Origin: Lepeophtheirus salmonis
Lineage: Eukaryota; Arthropoda; Copepoda; Siphonostomatoida; Caligidae
NCBI RefSeq assembly: GCF_016086655.4
Contig: NC_052140.2
Location: 14,570,001-14,634,000, forward strand
DNA: 64,000 nucleotides
Reading direction: 5' to 3'
The notes beneath the pieces are model-generated. The model did not search any database, had not been told where the DNA came from, and saw nothing but the letters and a program-made list of their open reading frames with translations. Position 1 is the first letter of the stretch; each line of letters starts with the position of its first letter. The position numbers were made by a program, and so were the translations under genes. Shown here in pieces: positions 28,101-43,100 of the stretch.

Positions 28101-31100
28101 TATACAGATTGATTATTATTTTTGCAAATTGGTATCATGATACACATTTTTTTTTTTTTTTTTGGAGGGTGGGGGAGGGTACATCTTTAATGGTCTAATA
28201 TTGAGATTAAGTTATAAAATATTAATTTATTTCCAGACACCAAATGACACCCATCAAAAAAGTCAGTACAATTTTTAAACAGTTTTGAACTTCCAGACCC
28301 AACTGCAATTGTATTTATATACATACAAGACTCCCTTTTTTCTCAACAACAGACACCGTGAAGGAGATCTCAAAAAAAATAAAAAAATCATGTTAACAAT
28401 TTGACAAAATGTCTTCTTTATATTTACTACCTTTTTATTTTCATTTCCGGAAGAGGAAGTAGATTCATTAAATTCCTTTTAAAATAATAAATGTTTATTC
28501 TATTTCAATATTGACATTCCTTCTCTAGGTACATACTTATTGTAAGATAAATATAATAAGTTATGGAGAAATTAGAGAAACGCTTCCGTTATACACATGT
28601 CCAGATTGTAAAATCTATATAAACCAATATGAATTTAATAATGTTATTTATTTATCAACTTTGTTTTTAATTAAATCTTTTAGGAAAAAAATTAAGGAAC
28701 AGTTTTTAGATTTTATACCTTGTTTGCATAAAGTTAAGCGGAATTTCTAAGAAAATTCCCTTGGAGAAAATCGACAATGGAAAATTACTATGAAGAAACT
28801 TTTCATTTGGAAAAATGACACTGGGACAATTTTACATCCTTTAGTAACAAAATCAACCTCGCCCCAAAACTTGTTTTATCTTATGGCAGGCCAACCAAAG
28901 AGCTTAAAAATCAGGTGCCGAAACTTCAAAAAACATTTAGGCCCCCTCCAAATGCTTCAACTACCCGTAGGCCCATGGATTGATAAAGGCTACGTCAAAG
29001 AAAAGAAATAGGTTATAACAATGGGCCGAGGTTGATTTTGAGGTACTTGGATAGGACCTAAATGTTTTGTGAAGTATTGTTAATAGATTTTAACCCGCTA
29101 GGTGGCCTTGCCGTAGTTTTAATTAACACATGGACCTGGGGTTTATTTTAAAGCATTTCAAGGATGTATGTATGCTATGTAAAGCAGCAACGGTGGGTTT
29201 TAACCTGTATGGTGTCTTTGCCATTGTTTTAATCAAAACATGGAACCAAGGTTCATTTTGAAGTATTTAGAGGGAGTCTACACGCTTTGTGAAGTAGCAA
29301 CGGTGGTTTTAAACTATGAATTAAATTCTTGGGAATCATATCTCATCCTAGTAATTGGAAGACGGAGCATATGATCGACTCAAATAGTTGAATGAAATAT
29401 TGAACTCTACCTACATATACGAAGTAGACAAATAAGGATTTTAACCTATTCTTGATTTTTGTTTGAGATTGTTTTATCTTAAAGATTCTAAACCAGCGTT
29501 TCCCAACCTATCAAATATAGTGACCCATTTTAGAACAAGAAAAAGGAAACGAACCCAATTATTAAATCATTTGAGGTCAAGATTATCGGGTTGGGTGGGA
29601 ACCTGTTGTTCAATGCAATATCTCAAATTCTTGGGTATCTTAAATCATCCAAGTAATTTGAATGGAAGGCCTATAATTTTCGCCTTTTTTTGATTTTTTC
29701 TAGATTTTTTAATGCTGATATTAAACTATCATTACTTTATTTTATTGTAATTTCATAAAAAAACAATTAAGATTTCCCCTATAATAGTTACGACTGAACA
29801 TTTAAATACTACCAATACAAATAATAATTTGTAAAAAAAAAACCAAATAACATACCATTTTTTCTCCTGTATCATTTGACAAAAATAAAGGCATCATTTT
29901 AATATTCTTTTTTAGGGAAATGATGGTGTTGTTATTCCTAAATAAAGTAAGAAGAAAAATTTGTCTACGTAGTTTGATCTAGATCTGTTCCATATACATA
30001 TGTACATACTAAATACATATATATATATAATTTTTTGACCTAATTTCTCTCTTTTTCTAGTTCAGAACAGAGTTTTTTTCTTCTTTTTTACTTCTATATC
30101 TAGTTCATAATCTTATTTATTGACTTATATCTCCTTCTTTTTTGAGGCAAAAAAAGAAGAGTGAATAATACAAGGGGGAAAAACCTAACCTGGTTTTATA
30201 TATGTATACGAGGTGCTTTAGATATTTTGAGGCATACGGAGTGGTGATTATCAATCCGGACAATTTAGGGATATGATTTAGTACTATATATTTCCCAGCA
30301 AATCAATAATCTTTTGTTCATACATGATGGGATCCATAATGAAGTCAATCATTCAAACTAAACACCTACAGTTTTAACCACAGCCTCCAACCAGACACAG
30401 CCCTTCAGAAAAAAAAACTCTTTGATCATGTTGGCTACTGCCTTGAGAATTGAAGCCCGAAAGATTCAAGAGTACTGTTATGTGTAGGTTTATTGTACTC
30501 TCTCTCCCCACATGCCATAGTAATCCATGGTGTTCAGATCTTGGTAGGTAGGATACCATATTTCCATTGAGCCTTTTACTTCAGAAGTCTAGAGTTTGCT
30601 TTTTTGCTCTAAGAACGTCTTCCTTAGAGTTGTTCCACATACGTTAGACTCATTAAAAGACTGGTCAACATCATACACAATTGATATTGGACAGCTTCGT
30701 TAACTCAATAATCTCCTCGGGCTTGCACTGTGCACGGAGGCATATACTAATGGCGTCAAAGCATTCGTATTTAGACTATACATATATCGATAACGACTTT
30801 TTATTTTATATTCAACAGTTTTGTAAGCTGAATCTGATCTGTAAAATTAATTTGTGTTGTGTCAGTCATTATTTAGGACTGAAGACTGTTGTGCTCTTCC
30901 GTTCAGTCTTGCATATTTGTCCTAAAAACTTATAAAGTTATGTCCTTGATGATGTTACTCAACCAAATATTTTTTTAACCAGTTCTAGTTCTGACCGTCC
31001 TAAAGACTGGTTCCAAGGAACGATAGGACCGATCCTCAAACTGGTCTGGAATGAATAGATAAGAACCGACACAGCACTGATAATATGTGTTATTCCACAT

Positions 31101-34100
31101 AGGTGAATAAGTCCTTTTATCGAATTTAGCATCATTCCTTGAGTTTTTTCATCGAGTTCTTAGAAAATAAAATATACTGATAAATAGTTAACTCATTTCG
31201 AGCCCAAGTCAAGTTTAGAGTCTTGTATTTGCAAATTAAATCATATTGTATATCTTTTAAGTATAGTCTTGAGTCCAATTCTCGAAAATTACGACTTCAC
31301 TTTGGAAATTAAGTCCATATAGATGAAATAAAGACTATGCCTAAGACGAAACAAAATTAACACTATAATGCTTTGCATGTGATTGTCAACTGTCTCAAGA
31401 GCTTTGTAGTCAAGAACAAAAGGGGCCATGTAGACCATTTAGTTAATCCTTTCACTATGAGAACTTGAATTGTATCCCAATAATATTTTTGGTTGAATAA
31501 AGTTCTTTGAAAAATTGTGGAATTCCCCCCCCCAATGTAACTGTAGCCCGTCAACCTACAGCAAGCAAGATTGGCTGTTCTTAAAAGTGAATATGAATAG
31601 ATAAACTACTTTGATAAACCCTTTGGAGCAATTTGTTATATAGAAAAGCGATAAAATACGTCAATTCTTTTTGAAATGACATATAATAGCATATTCAAAC
31701 TAGAACATATATTTGAAGGTATCTTAATCCATTCCAGGAATTAGATTATCAAGGTCATAATTGAGCAAAATAAATCAATGAACTAATTTGTTGTTTATGT
31801 ATTCTTTTGAAATAAACAATTCATGCGGAATTATTCATTTTTTTTCAAGATTGGTTTTATGTTAACACATCACTATTATCTGTATTAATGCACCATATTA
31901 ATAAAAGTACCCTGTACAATATCAATTGAGAAAATGAATTCAATTGTCTATTGTGAAATAAAGTTATTTAGGAAAACTGTGTTTTTTTTAATTACTACAC
32001 TTAATAGTTTATCTTGCTCCGAATTATCAGAAACACCCCGTATATATTCCTAGATATTCTACATATACCTAGATACAAATATAAAGATGTTTTGCTTGTA
32101 TATATATATATGTTAATCATGGATAAATTTATATACAGAGCCCATACGTTCAAAAAGAAGGCTTTCTCTCAATGTAAAGTATTTTTGTATGTAGATATAA
32201 TATTCAACTATAATCATCATCTTCTTCTGGGAGTTGACTTTAAAAAAAAAAAGAATTTATTTTCTGTTAAAAAAAAAAGGAAAAAAAAGAGAGAAAGGTA
32301 TAAGAGGAGCTCTTTTAATTTTTTGTTTTTCCCCTTCTCTGTTCTCCTCCTATTTGGCGTATTTGAATTTTACATATTTTATTTTTTTGAAAAACTTTCT
32401 TTTTTAAAAAGTAAAAAAAAATACAAAATAAAATAAGGCAAACATTTGTTTAGTTAGAGGAACCTCCTCTTTCTTTCTTTCTTTCTCCTTTTCTCTCTCT
32501 CTCTCTCTTCAACACACTCACTCTTCTTCCTCTTTGAATATGGAAAACTATTCATAGCCTTTCTCCCGAATTTTATATTTATATTTTTTAAAGCAGTGGT
32601 ATAAATACTATGAGTAGTACATAGTTATAGCATGTTTTTACATATGAAAGGGCTGGCATATATATATATATATACGCATACATATGTATGTATGAAGAGG
32701 GAGCGCTTTCCCAAGTTTTTATTTCATTTTTAAACTTCTCTTACTTTGAGTCGTTTTATTATGTAAATAAGGAATAGTTATATACATATTCTTTCTCAAC
32801 CAATGAAAAATCAAGGATTTTTTAAAGGTTTTTTCTTTTTCTTTTTTTCGCCCCTTTTCATATTTTATGTTGATATATTCAACATACATACATATTATAT
32901 ATGAATATATATTTAGGTACACAAAGAAACAGCAGGAGGAGAAGAAAGATTGTCTTTCTACTTTCATGAATACTTATGCTTGTATGGCTTTAAGCATATA
33001 TTATGCAGTACACAAATAATACTCTAGTCATATCTTCGAAGAGACAGTAAAATAAATTTGCGAGTTCTTCACTTTGAACAGTCGCTTTATGCAAACTACA
33101 TGGCTAGCAATTCCATGTTTAATAACTGGTTATTGAGTAGAATGATTATAGAAATGGCAAATTCCTACATAACCATCTGTTAGTGAAACTCATTTTTATA
33201 GCGCGGTTAGTAAACTGAGTAAATAAAAAACTTTCCAAAATAAAACGTATTTAATTAGATAATAAACAGTTGAACTATTATAACAATTACGTTTGATACA
33301 TTTTATATCGTTTTTTAACTATTCCATCAAGTTTGCACTTGCAAATAACTAAAAATGCCTTTACCAATGCAAATCAATGATAAAAATTACATCTTTATTT
33401 GACAAATAGACTTAAATGGATGAGCACTTTTCTGTTTCAAAAATATGATTTAATTATTAATTCTTATTGTACAGATATTAATTTCTCATTTATGATAAAA
33501 ATGTCCATGAAATATTAAATACTTCAATCAAATTTAGGGGAATCAAAATTAACCCAGATCCATAATTGATGTGGCTGCATGGATAAAATAAAATAATGGC
33601 TATAACATTGTAATTTTGAAGCTTGTGTTAGAACATAAAATACTCTAAGAAATGAAAGGGAAAAACCTTGGAACGCCTTTTCAGAAAAACAGTTAATTAA
33701 ATTTACTTAACCTTGATTTAACACGACTAAATTGAAACGAGTAAATCTTATTTATCAAAATAAATACAAAAGTATAATGCATAAGAAAAGTTTTAAAGGA
33801 ATAAGAATTTTAGTAGTAAAATAATGAATATTACTTTGTTCAAATTCAGCTTATTTTGAATATTCAGAATGTATCAGTCCAAAAAATTGATATTTCGTTT
33901 AGTCCTCTTCTTAATCGGAATAACACATCCAAATCAGCCGTCCTGTCAAACACTCTTTTCTAAATGACGCCATTGTACATACTAACAAGTGCCATTCTCA
34001 TTAATAAACTTTTTATTAAACTTTACGTCAATAAACACGGCTTAAAAGCCGTGTTTATTTAACTATCAAATACCTATTTCTGTGCTAAAGCTCAGCTCAT

Positions 34101-37100
34101 TCTGAATATCTTTCGTTTCAAAATTTCAACATTCCGTCGAGTCCCTTTCTAATTCTTAAGAACAGGCAAGACTCATCGTGAAAGTCGTTCCTTTAAACCC
34201 TTTTTGCTGATTGACATTAGCAAATATATTATTAAGTGATGTTATCATCAATAACTGTGACCCGATGTTGATATGGATTATAACTACTTAAATTACACTT
34301 AATTAAGAATATTGGGAAACTAACTACGCTTGTGCTTGAAGGATATTTCAAGTTATTTTACTAAACTAATTAAATTGGTAATCTGAGGTAATTTAGAATA
34401 ATATTAGTGTATATTCTTTAATTTGCGACGTTTTTTAAAAACCAACAGGAAGAATAGGGAGGAGGTTAAGGCTATTATGGACCAATACTTACTACAAAGT
34501 ATGTAATTTTTCTCTTAATTACTCAAATTATTATGCCTTTTAACAATATAATGGATTTAATTTATCAATTGTCGACAAACAGACAAACTTTGCTTTAATA
34601 TATAGATTTACTTTATGAATACATATAAAAGATAACTCTGTACGAAATCATCCGTGTTACTCCACGTTTTTGAACGAGAAAGATCATACTTAGTATCTCA
34701 ATACTTAGTTGTTATTTCCTAATGAATGAAACAATGATGATAAGAGCTTGAGAAAATGAAATTATATTTGTCAAATTGCCAAGAAACAAATAACTCACAC
34801 GCAAAAAAAATGCATAGGATTTCCTACCCAAAATATATGCATTGCCTTTTTTTTCTTTTTTAATATGATACACTGAGCTATAGCTACACACGCTCCTTGT
34901 TAAAAATGAATCCTCCTCAGACCACAAAACAGACAAAAATGAAGACAACCTTTGATTTATTAATATAGGTAATATTTTATTAAGCAAAAACACAAAAAAA
35001 AAACATGTTTTGCTGCTTCTGAACTATTTTAAATGCTCAAATTTGACATTTATATGTGTCTATATTTACGTCTCAATTGGTTGTTTGATGTCTATAGCTC
35101 AATCAATTAATAATTTAGATAGTTTTAAATGATCACATGCCTGTTTTAACAGATTTGTTAAACTTTGGTGAGTACATAGAACAAAAGAAATGTGACGGGA
35201 TATATCAATAGTTTAATAAATGAACATCTTTTCGCCTGTTCTACAGTTTGCTTTTGTTTATTTTCTAGCAAAATATCCATTGGAAAAAGTATAAATGAAA
35301 CTTTTTTAAATCACAGATTGTTTTTTTCATAATTATAATATCTATACGAAAAAACATAGGAATTGTTTATTGTTTTTGTTTTTTTTGTAAATTCACGGTA
35401 ATTAGAAAGCCAGCATTGTGAAACCACAATGACTATTTTTCTTTCTAATTTAGATAAATTTGTGCTTCTTTGTGTTTTTTATAGAAAAATATTTTTTTTC
35501 TGCCAACATGAACTAATCAATAAGAAATGTCATTCTTACAAAAATGTTTTTACTCTTACAAAGATGTAAAGAGTAAAACCTTAAGGATGTGAATAACTAC
35601 AATTCCTTATTGGAATTCATTAACTATATTCAAAAATAATATGCTCCTTAAATTATTTATCCTTTTGGTTTTTCGGACTGGTTGTGCCTGTTAGTTAATT
35701 TTTAAAACTCATTTACTAAACAATTATAATTGAATATCCAAATGACTACTTTAAAAATTTTGAGCATGCACTGTCATCCATGCAATAACTAAGCTCTTGA
35801 CATATTATTGGTTTATAACAAAACTGTTTTTGTAGGATGGAGCTTCTTGCCAAATAGCAGAGAAGAATGAGGCATCTCTCAAGCCTAAATTTGCAAATTG
35901 ATAGGCCTCGAACTTCCGGCACCATTATTTCCCAACATCAACCCTCTAGACCTATATTTGTGGAGTACTGTAAAAAATAAGGTCAACAGTATTGACTCCC
36001 TCGAGTCAAGTATATGAGAGGCATGGGAGGTGTCGTTCTTTCAGAAGATTGCTTGTCATTTCAGTGAAATGTCGAGGGGGTCATTGCAGCTGAAGAAAAA
36101 TTCGAAAAAAGTTGTAAAGGAAAACGGCCTACTGTACATAACTAGATTGGATCAATCATTATTGAATGAGTCAAGTCAGAAAGGGACCATAAATTACTTA
36201 ATTACTATGACACACCCTAAAACTTTATTAAGTATTTGAAACTTTTGTTAGAAAACAAAGATGTATTTTTGTCTGTCCATTTGTTAGCTTTATTTGTGAT
36301 GAATCCCTTCCTCGCCCACCATTGAATTTATTTATCCCCTCCCCCCCCTATTTTGTAGTTATGTATATTGAAAGGTTTTTTTTTCACACCCCATAGATCT
36401 TCTTTTTATTTTTAAAGTATAATCGGATTTACCTTGAAGGATTAGTAGTCAGTACTCTGTATGTATAACGAAACATAAAAAAGAGAAACGAGGGAAGGGA
36501 AGCATGTTGATGACATTAAGAGATTTCCTGAATTTTTTATTATTATTCTCATTATTGTTCATTGGTGTCTCAAATACCGACCTTAATACATACAGGATGA
36601 GGACTCAAAAATTAGAATCCTCTTCGAGGGCGTCTAGACTCAGTTCTAAAAGTCTGATAATTATATACTTGGGGCCATTGGAAAAAGCTACAATTTGATC
36701 TTTGTTTTATTTTTATGCCATCAAAAATGTCCAAGTTACGAGCAAAACAGCAGAGGGTGTGCAAATCCCATCGTGCACAAGTTGATCTCCGATAAGAAGA
36801 TCTTCACATTGGACACTGTTCTGAACAAAAGAAATGATCGCTTCTTGGTTGAATCAAGAGCTCAGGTCGAGTGTATCTTCAGGACCAAACATCCAGCTCA
36901 GGTTATGGTCCTCAGTTTCTTAGTGTTCATGACAGCAAGATGCCTCCCAACTTATTCAAGGCTAACGATTATGTCAACACAGACGTCTACTACAAGGTTC
37001 TCAGATGACATGTCTTGCCATAGTTGATGAGCACGTTTCACAGGGACAACTATGTGTTTGCCCAAGACGGTGCCCAGGCACACACTTCCAAGAAGGTGCA

Positions 37101-40100
37101 TTATTTCTGCAGGGAGAACATTGCTGCCTTTTGGCTAGCAGACTTCTGGCCTTCGCCCTCACCCGATGAAAACATCTGAACTTCGCTGTTCCGTACGTCT
37201 GACAGGGCAAAACGAACAATACTTCTCACCCTAAGGGCGATATCCAGAAAATCCCGGAGAAGTGGTTTAGTTCAGTCCTAAAAACTTTTAAGTTATTATT
37301 TCTTTTTGTTTTATTCGTTCTAGTACTGACAAGGCCAATGACGTGTTTGTAGGAGAGATAGGACCGGTCCAGTCACTTACTATTTAACTATTTTTTATTG
37401 CAGGTGGGACCAGTTTACGAAATAAGAAAAATATGGACCAGCGGGCTCTAAAAAACAACGCGTTTACAATTTTGACAGTTATAAAATTGAAAAATATGAG
37501 TAATACAAGGCAATGAATTCCAGACACATGAAATAATCGTGCATGGAGCTTTTTTTCCCCTCTTGACGTCATTGAGTAAAAAATGACGTTGACTCTTGTG
37601 GGAATATAAATTGTGGGTGTTTATCCCAGGTCTATACAATTCCATGGACTCGCTTAAATATCAAAAGAAATTCTTTAACTTCACAGTATTTGTTATTTAC
37701 TATTGGAATCACGATATTCAAAAATGTGTTTCCTGGTATCCCCTCCAAGAGAAGGTCCTAGGAAATAAGAAAAATTCTACTTTTATCCTGCCATTTATTA
37801 CAACATCCTGGTATATCTATTTCGAGTCTGTCTTCCCAGAGATGAAAAGGCACTCATCTGACATTATGATTGATTAGAAAATCAGTTAAAGACTGTTGGG
37901 GCCAGAAAACTCAAAACTTCATTAGATATGTAAAGGTTTGATAAAATTTGTCCTTAAAAGTGAAAGCAACTTTTTTTTTGTGTCAAATTGAACATCATTT
38001 GTTAGTTGATAAAGTTCTGATCATTACTTTAATGATAAGAAAAAAAGTATAAAGTAATAACTAGTCCTTACGCATATGAAAAACAGAAAGTAATAATGAG
38101 GGCTTGCGCGGGAAATATCAGTATAAGTCCTTTGTTATACATGGAATGGAATTGAGGATCAACAGTGGAGTATTTACTCCCTATACATATTATTGCCAGA
38201 TACGGTGTGGGATTCGTGCTAAGTTATTTTCTCTCACGACTGCTTGCAGACAATCGCTAAACTGCTGTCCTACCAAACATTCTTCAAGTGTCAGGATTAC
38301 CCGCTCATTGTCGGTTTCTTGCATTCATAATCACCAGTAGGAGATGTTTTAGGCATTATGAATGATAAAAAACCACTTAAATCGCCGGTATTGGTATGTA
38401 TTTGCAAGTGAGGGGGGGATTACATGTATATAAATGATGTCATCATAGTCATGCAACCTAACAACCTAATTCCTCTTAGAAAAAAAATGAAGCTTATAGT
38501 TCCAGGGCATTACACGAAGCCGACTTAATAAAATAGGAAGACTATGATTTATTCGAATTCGAAATTTTAGTCCGAGTCGAGCTATCTGAATAATTGTTCG
38601 AGTCGACGCAACACTACACAATTGAAATAATATGTATGTACATTGTACAAGTATCTATCCTCTGGGCTTCATAAGTAAATATATATATAACACAAAAAAA
38701 TTTAAAAAGAGCAGTGGTTGGTCAGTGAATTAAAGGGGACGAGGATCATAAGTTGTCCCCTACAGCCTTTTATTTATTTTTATTTTTAAATCCAACTTTT
38801 TTTTCTATATTCACAATGACAAACATCAAAAGACAAGATCAAACAAGAAGGATTGTGGGGCGTACTATTCAGAAAAGCAAAGACATAACTAGTGTATTTG
38901 AAAAAAAAATGAATAAAAAAATAATGAGTCATTCTCATTTACTGTAGGAACACGTACAGTCATGATTTTTCGAAAGTGGATAAATAAAATGCAAATAGAT
39001 AATTAAATTAATAATACTTGGGAGCTTTGGTGGTAGTCAATTAACTCATTATGTGATTCAAATAGAATAACAACAACATCAAAACACGGAGACAGACTCA
39101 GTACGCATCTGTCAGCTAATTCATATCTACAATATAAATACCTAATACTCTATCTTTATAGGGTCATATTGGGGATAATTAGTAGGATGTATTCTAACTG
39201 TAGAAGTGTTAACCCATTAGAAATGATACTTTAAAAAACATTAAAATTGTACATCAGGTCTATTTCAAAGAGAGTCTATAAGTCACAAAATTTGTTCATG
39301 TATCTATGAATAATTTAATGTAAATTAATATGGTAAAAAACGCTATGCCTGAAGTGAAAAAATTTACCGACAAGGCCCCGAATTGTTGTCCAAACTATAT
39401 AAAATTTAATAAAGTCTCCTTTAATTTAATTTTTTTTTTCTTGCACTTTATTTGTGGCATTCATTTAATTACATTAAACTAAACAATAAATACATTAAAA
39501 CACATTTATATATAAAATGACATTTTAGACAGGTATATAAAAATAAGAACTAAAGTTCCAAAGTTAGGGCATGAATAATTCATGGCAAATATACCCCATG
39601 GAATAATCTCAAAGAAAATATCTATAATTACTTAATGAAACACCTCAATTCTATCCTGAGTCTAACATGAACTTACAGTTATAACTCCGTATCAAATGGT
39701 CCAGGTAACTCTCCGTCTTTTTTGAGCACAGAAAAATGTTCAACCTGGTTTTGTATATAATTGTATGTATTAGAAAAGGAAGTTCATGTCTAAGAAATTG
39801 AAAAATAATGACAACAGCCTAGAAAAAAAAAATCTTTAATTTGCAAACTACAAAAAATAAAAGAATCGAGCCAATAAATACAACCGATTTCCATAACTAA
39901 ATATCAGACTGTGTATAATGTACGGATATTAAAATATATCTATAAAGTAATTTGTATTATATTCAACATCAAAAAATAATACCTGCAATATATTGTATAA
40001 GTTTATTTGAGCATATTTTGGATGATTATATGTATTAGGACCTACCAAGGAGGAAAAGACAACATCTCAAATTCTGATCAGTGCTTTATAATTCACCAAG

Positions 40101-43100
40101 ATTGTATCTCAGCTCGTAACATTCATCTGGGTAAAGGGGATAATGTTATATCCATAGTCCCAGTTTGATTATCAATACCTGACTTCCTTATTGTGGTAAT
40201 CAAACTTACGTCATTGTTGAACATTTTGGATAGTACCAATTAAGAGAAAAATATTTTTTCTCTTAATATTTTCAAAATTTGACAAAGAGAGAGCAGAACA
40301 TTTAGCCTCTGAGGGCTCTGAATGGATAATGAGTCAAATAATATATACATTGAATAAGAAATACAGAGCCATGTTATAGTAAAATCCTTTTCGTTTAATC
40401 TTTATGGGCTCCACGAAGGACTAACTTATTATATCATTCAAAATAATAGCAAGTGTACTTTTATATATCTATAAGTACAAGGTCTGTTTTACCGGGTCAT
40501 ATTTTCGATTTTGTATATGAAATGTGTGGTATTTATTAAAATTTTACAAAAAAATTTAAAACAATGAAAAAGTATCTATTTTATTTAACTCATAAAAACC
40601 TTATTGAGGAATAAAAAGGCTCCATTCTTATATTTAATTTTTAATAAAAGATACATATTTTTGAGCATAATACCTTTACTCGAATTCGACTTAATTCGAT
40701 GCTCAAAAACTCAAGATTGACTAAATATTCAATTTCTCGAAATTGATAGCTATAATTCAAATCTAATGCTAGTTTTTATGGAATAGGCAAGGAATGCAAA
40801 ATATAACGCGGCTGAATAGACAACGTGTTCTAGAGAATTTATTCTTTTGGTCTCAATGGATATATATTCGATGCTCGGTTTTTGTTTGATAAATAAGTAT
40901 ACATATTCCATATGGACTTCAAAGATGGAGTATTTGTAAATGTTTACTTATACTGAATCAGTGAAACTATTATGCAAATTAATATTTTCTAAAGTTACCT
41001 AAATTATTTGATTAAATATAACTGACTGATTTAATGTTGAGGGTGTAAAGTTACTGCTTAATTGTTGAACTTAGATAGCTTTTATCAATTCACAAATAAA
41101 ATATTTAATATTTGTCTGTGCTTTCACACGAACTCGATTCAATTAATCAAACAAGATAATTGATACGAATCCAAAACATATAATAATAACTAATGGCCTA
41201 CTATTTTGGGTATGATCCGTATAACTTTTTATTCCTATTTTTGTTAAGTATGTTTATGTGTGGTGCGTCAATATAAAAACAATCTTGAAGAAAAATCAAG
41301 TAAAGGAGTCAATCCTAATATATATTTTTTTAATTAATATAAACATACTCTCGAATATTTCATAGAAATATTCGAGTCTATTTTATTCGAGTATAATTTA
41401 TTCGAGAATAAATTATAGGCTTTGTGTTACAATGGGCAAAGAAAAAAAAGTTATGCAATCTTTTTTAGATTTAAGTTAGGAATGTAAAGGTGTGTTGCGT
41501 CAACATAAGAACAATATTTAACAAAAATCGAGAAAACCCAATTTTATTTTGTAAGTTCAATTATATATCTACATACAAACCAATATTTCATGGAAAATTT
41601 GATTTAATAATAGGCTTATTATACCAATTCCCACCTACCCAATAATTTTAGCTATATTTTTGTACCTTGATTTGTTTTAAAATACTTATAACAATCCCAG
41701 TAAGTAAATTAAAATCAAATCTGTCATTTTAAAATTATTTGATTGTGATTATCAATTTTACTACTTTAAGTGAAATTTGCATCAAATTGTAATTTACTTT
41801 AAACTTTGAGATAGAAACATTTTAGCATGTTTAGTGTAGATAGGCAATATTTGTAAAGAAATGAAGACTAATGAAACTTTTCTTTTCATTTGTTTTTTAA
41901 ATTCATTAATACCAAGATATATAATTTGCTTACCAATGTTGAATATACAAGGATTAATAATATGAGTATTAAAAGAAAAAAAATATTTGTAATTATATTT
42001 GGTCGACTCATTTTAGAACTTTATTAATCATATGAGTAATATTAGAAAAAAAAAAAATTTTAATTCTATTTGTTCGACTCATTTTAGAGCCTAAAACCTA
42101 CAAATCATTTTTAATTATTAGACTTTACCACAGTAAGAATGAATTTAAATAAAACAGAAAATTATTGATTAAAACTTTTTCTTAATTTGTCTTTTTTCTT
42201 CATATATATATATATATGGCAATATTTGATAGACATATTTGAGTAAATTAGAGGGTTTGTATTCAAATTTCTGGAACAAATTTAGATGTACAAGTATGTT
42301 AGGTATCTGTGACAATGATTATTTGATTACATAGAGATATATTAGCTCCGATGTGATCCCTTACAACCATAAAATCCATCAATTTCGTTTTTTTTTAATT
42401 ATAACTATCAATTTTGGCTAAATTAAGTAAATTACGACATACCCAAAGAGTTAACAAGAATAATTTGTGAATAGATATTGACGAATATTCGTTGAAGAAT
42501 ACAAATATGTGTTATTCATACTACATTTATAAAAAAATAATCATTCTACAGGGTGCTCAAGCTTTCTGAGCAGCAAAAATAATTTTGTTCAAACACAATT
42601 TTCTCTCCAATTAGTTACCAATTATAGAAATAAAACCAGATTCAGAATGCTCTGTGAACTTTGATCCATTTTATCTAATAAAATTAACTTCAGCTTCAAT
42701 TACAGTTTCAATACGATGCCAAAAGCAATGGTAGTCCTTCGCCACTTGGTCCCTTGGTAAATTCTAGAATTCCTTTTTGATTGGACAGATAGGTTTGTCT
42801 TTGCTGTTGCACAGGGTTCAGTTGGTTTGTTGTTCAATCGCGTTTGTGGTATGGAGCCTAGTCCTTTAGGGGCCTCAAATTTTCTTCTAACCTTGAAAAC
42901 AAACGTCGCACTGAGTCCCAGAGGTCGAATAATTGCTATGGTGTGACATCCGTCGGGGACTCCAAGGAGGGCTCCATTCATTTTCCAAAAATGAGGTATA
43001 ACGACATTGTCAATTGATTCAATTTTTTTTGATACGGTGCAAGTTTGACCTTGGTATCTTACCTGTTTAAGCTCCTGCATTGGCCCAAGAGAGCGCTTCA

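Noticed and set aside
28150..28180. Poly-T followed by a G-rich stretch, considered as a retrotransposon tail
   Set aside because: No target duplication or retrotransposon coding sequence nearby.
32014..32436. 140-residue open frame on the plus strand
   Set aside because: Made of poly-Lys/Phe runs from A- and T-tracts, no domain, overlaps simple repeats.
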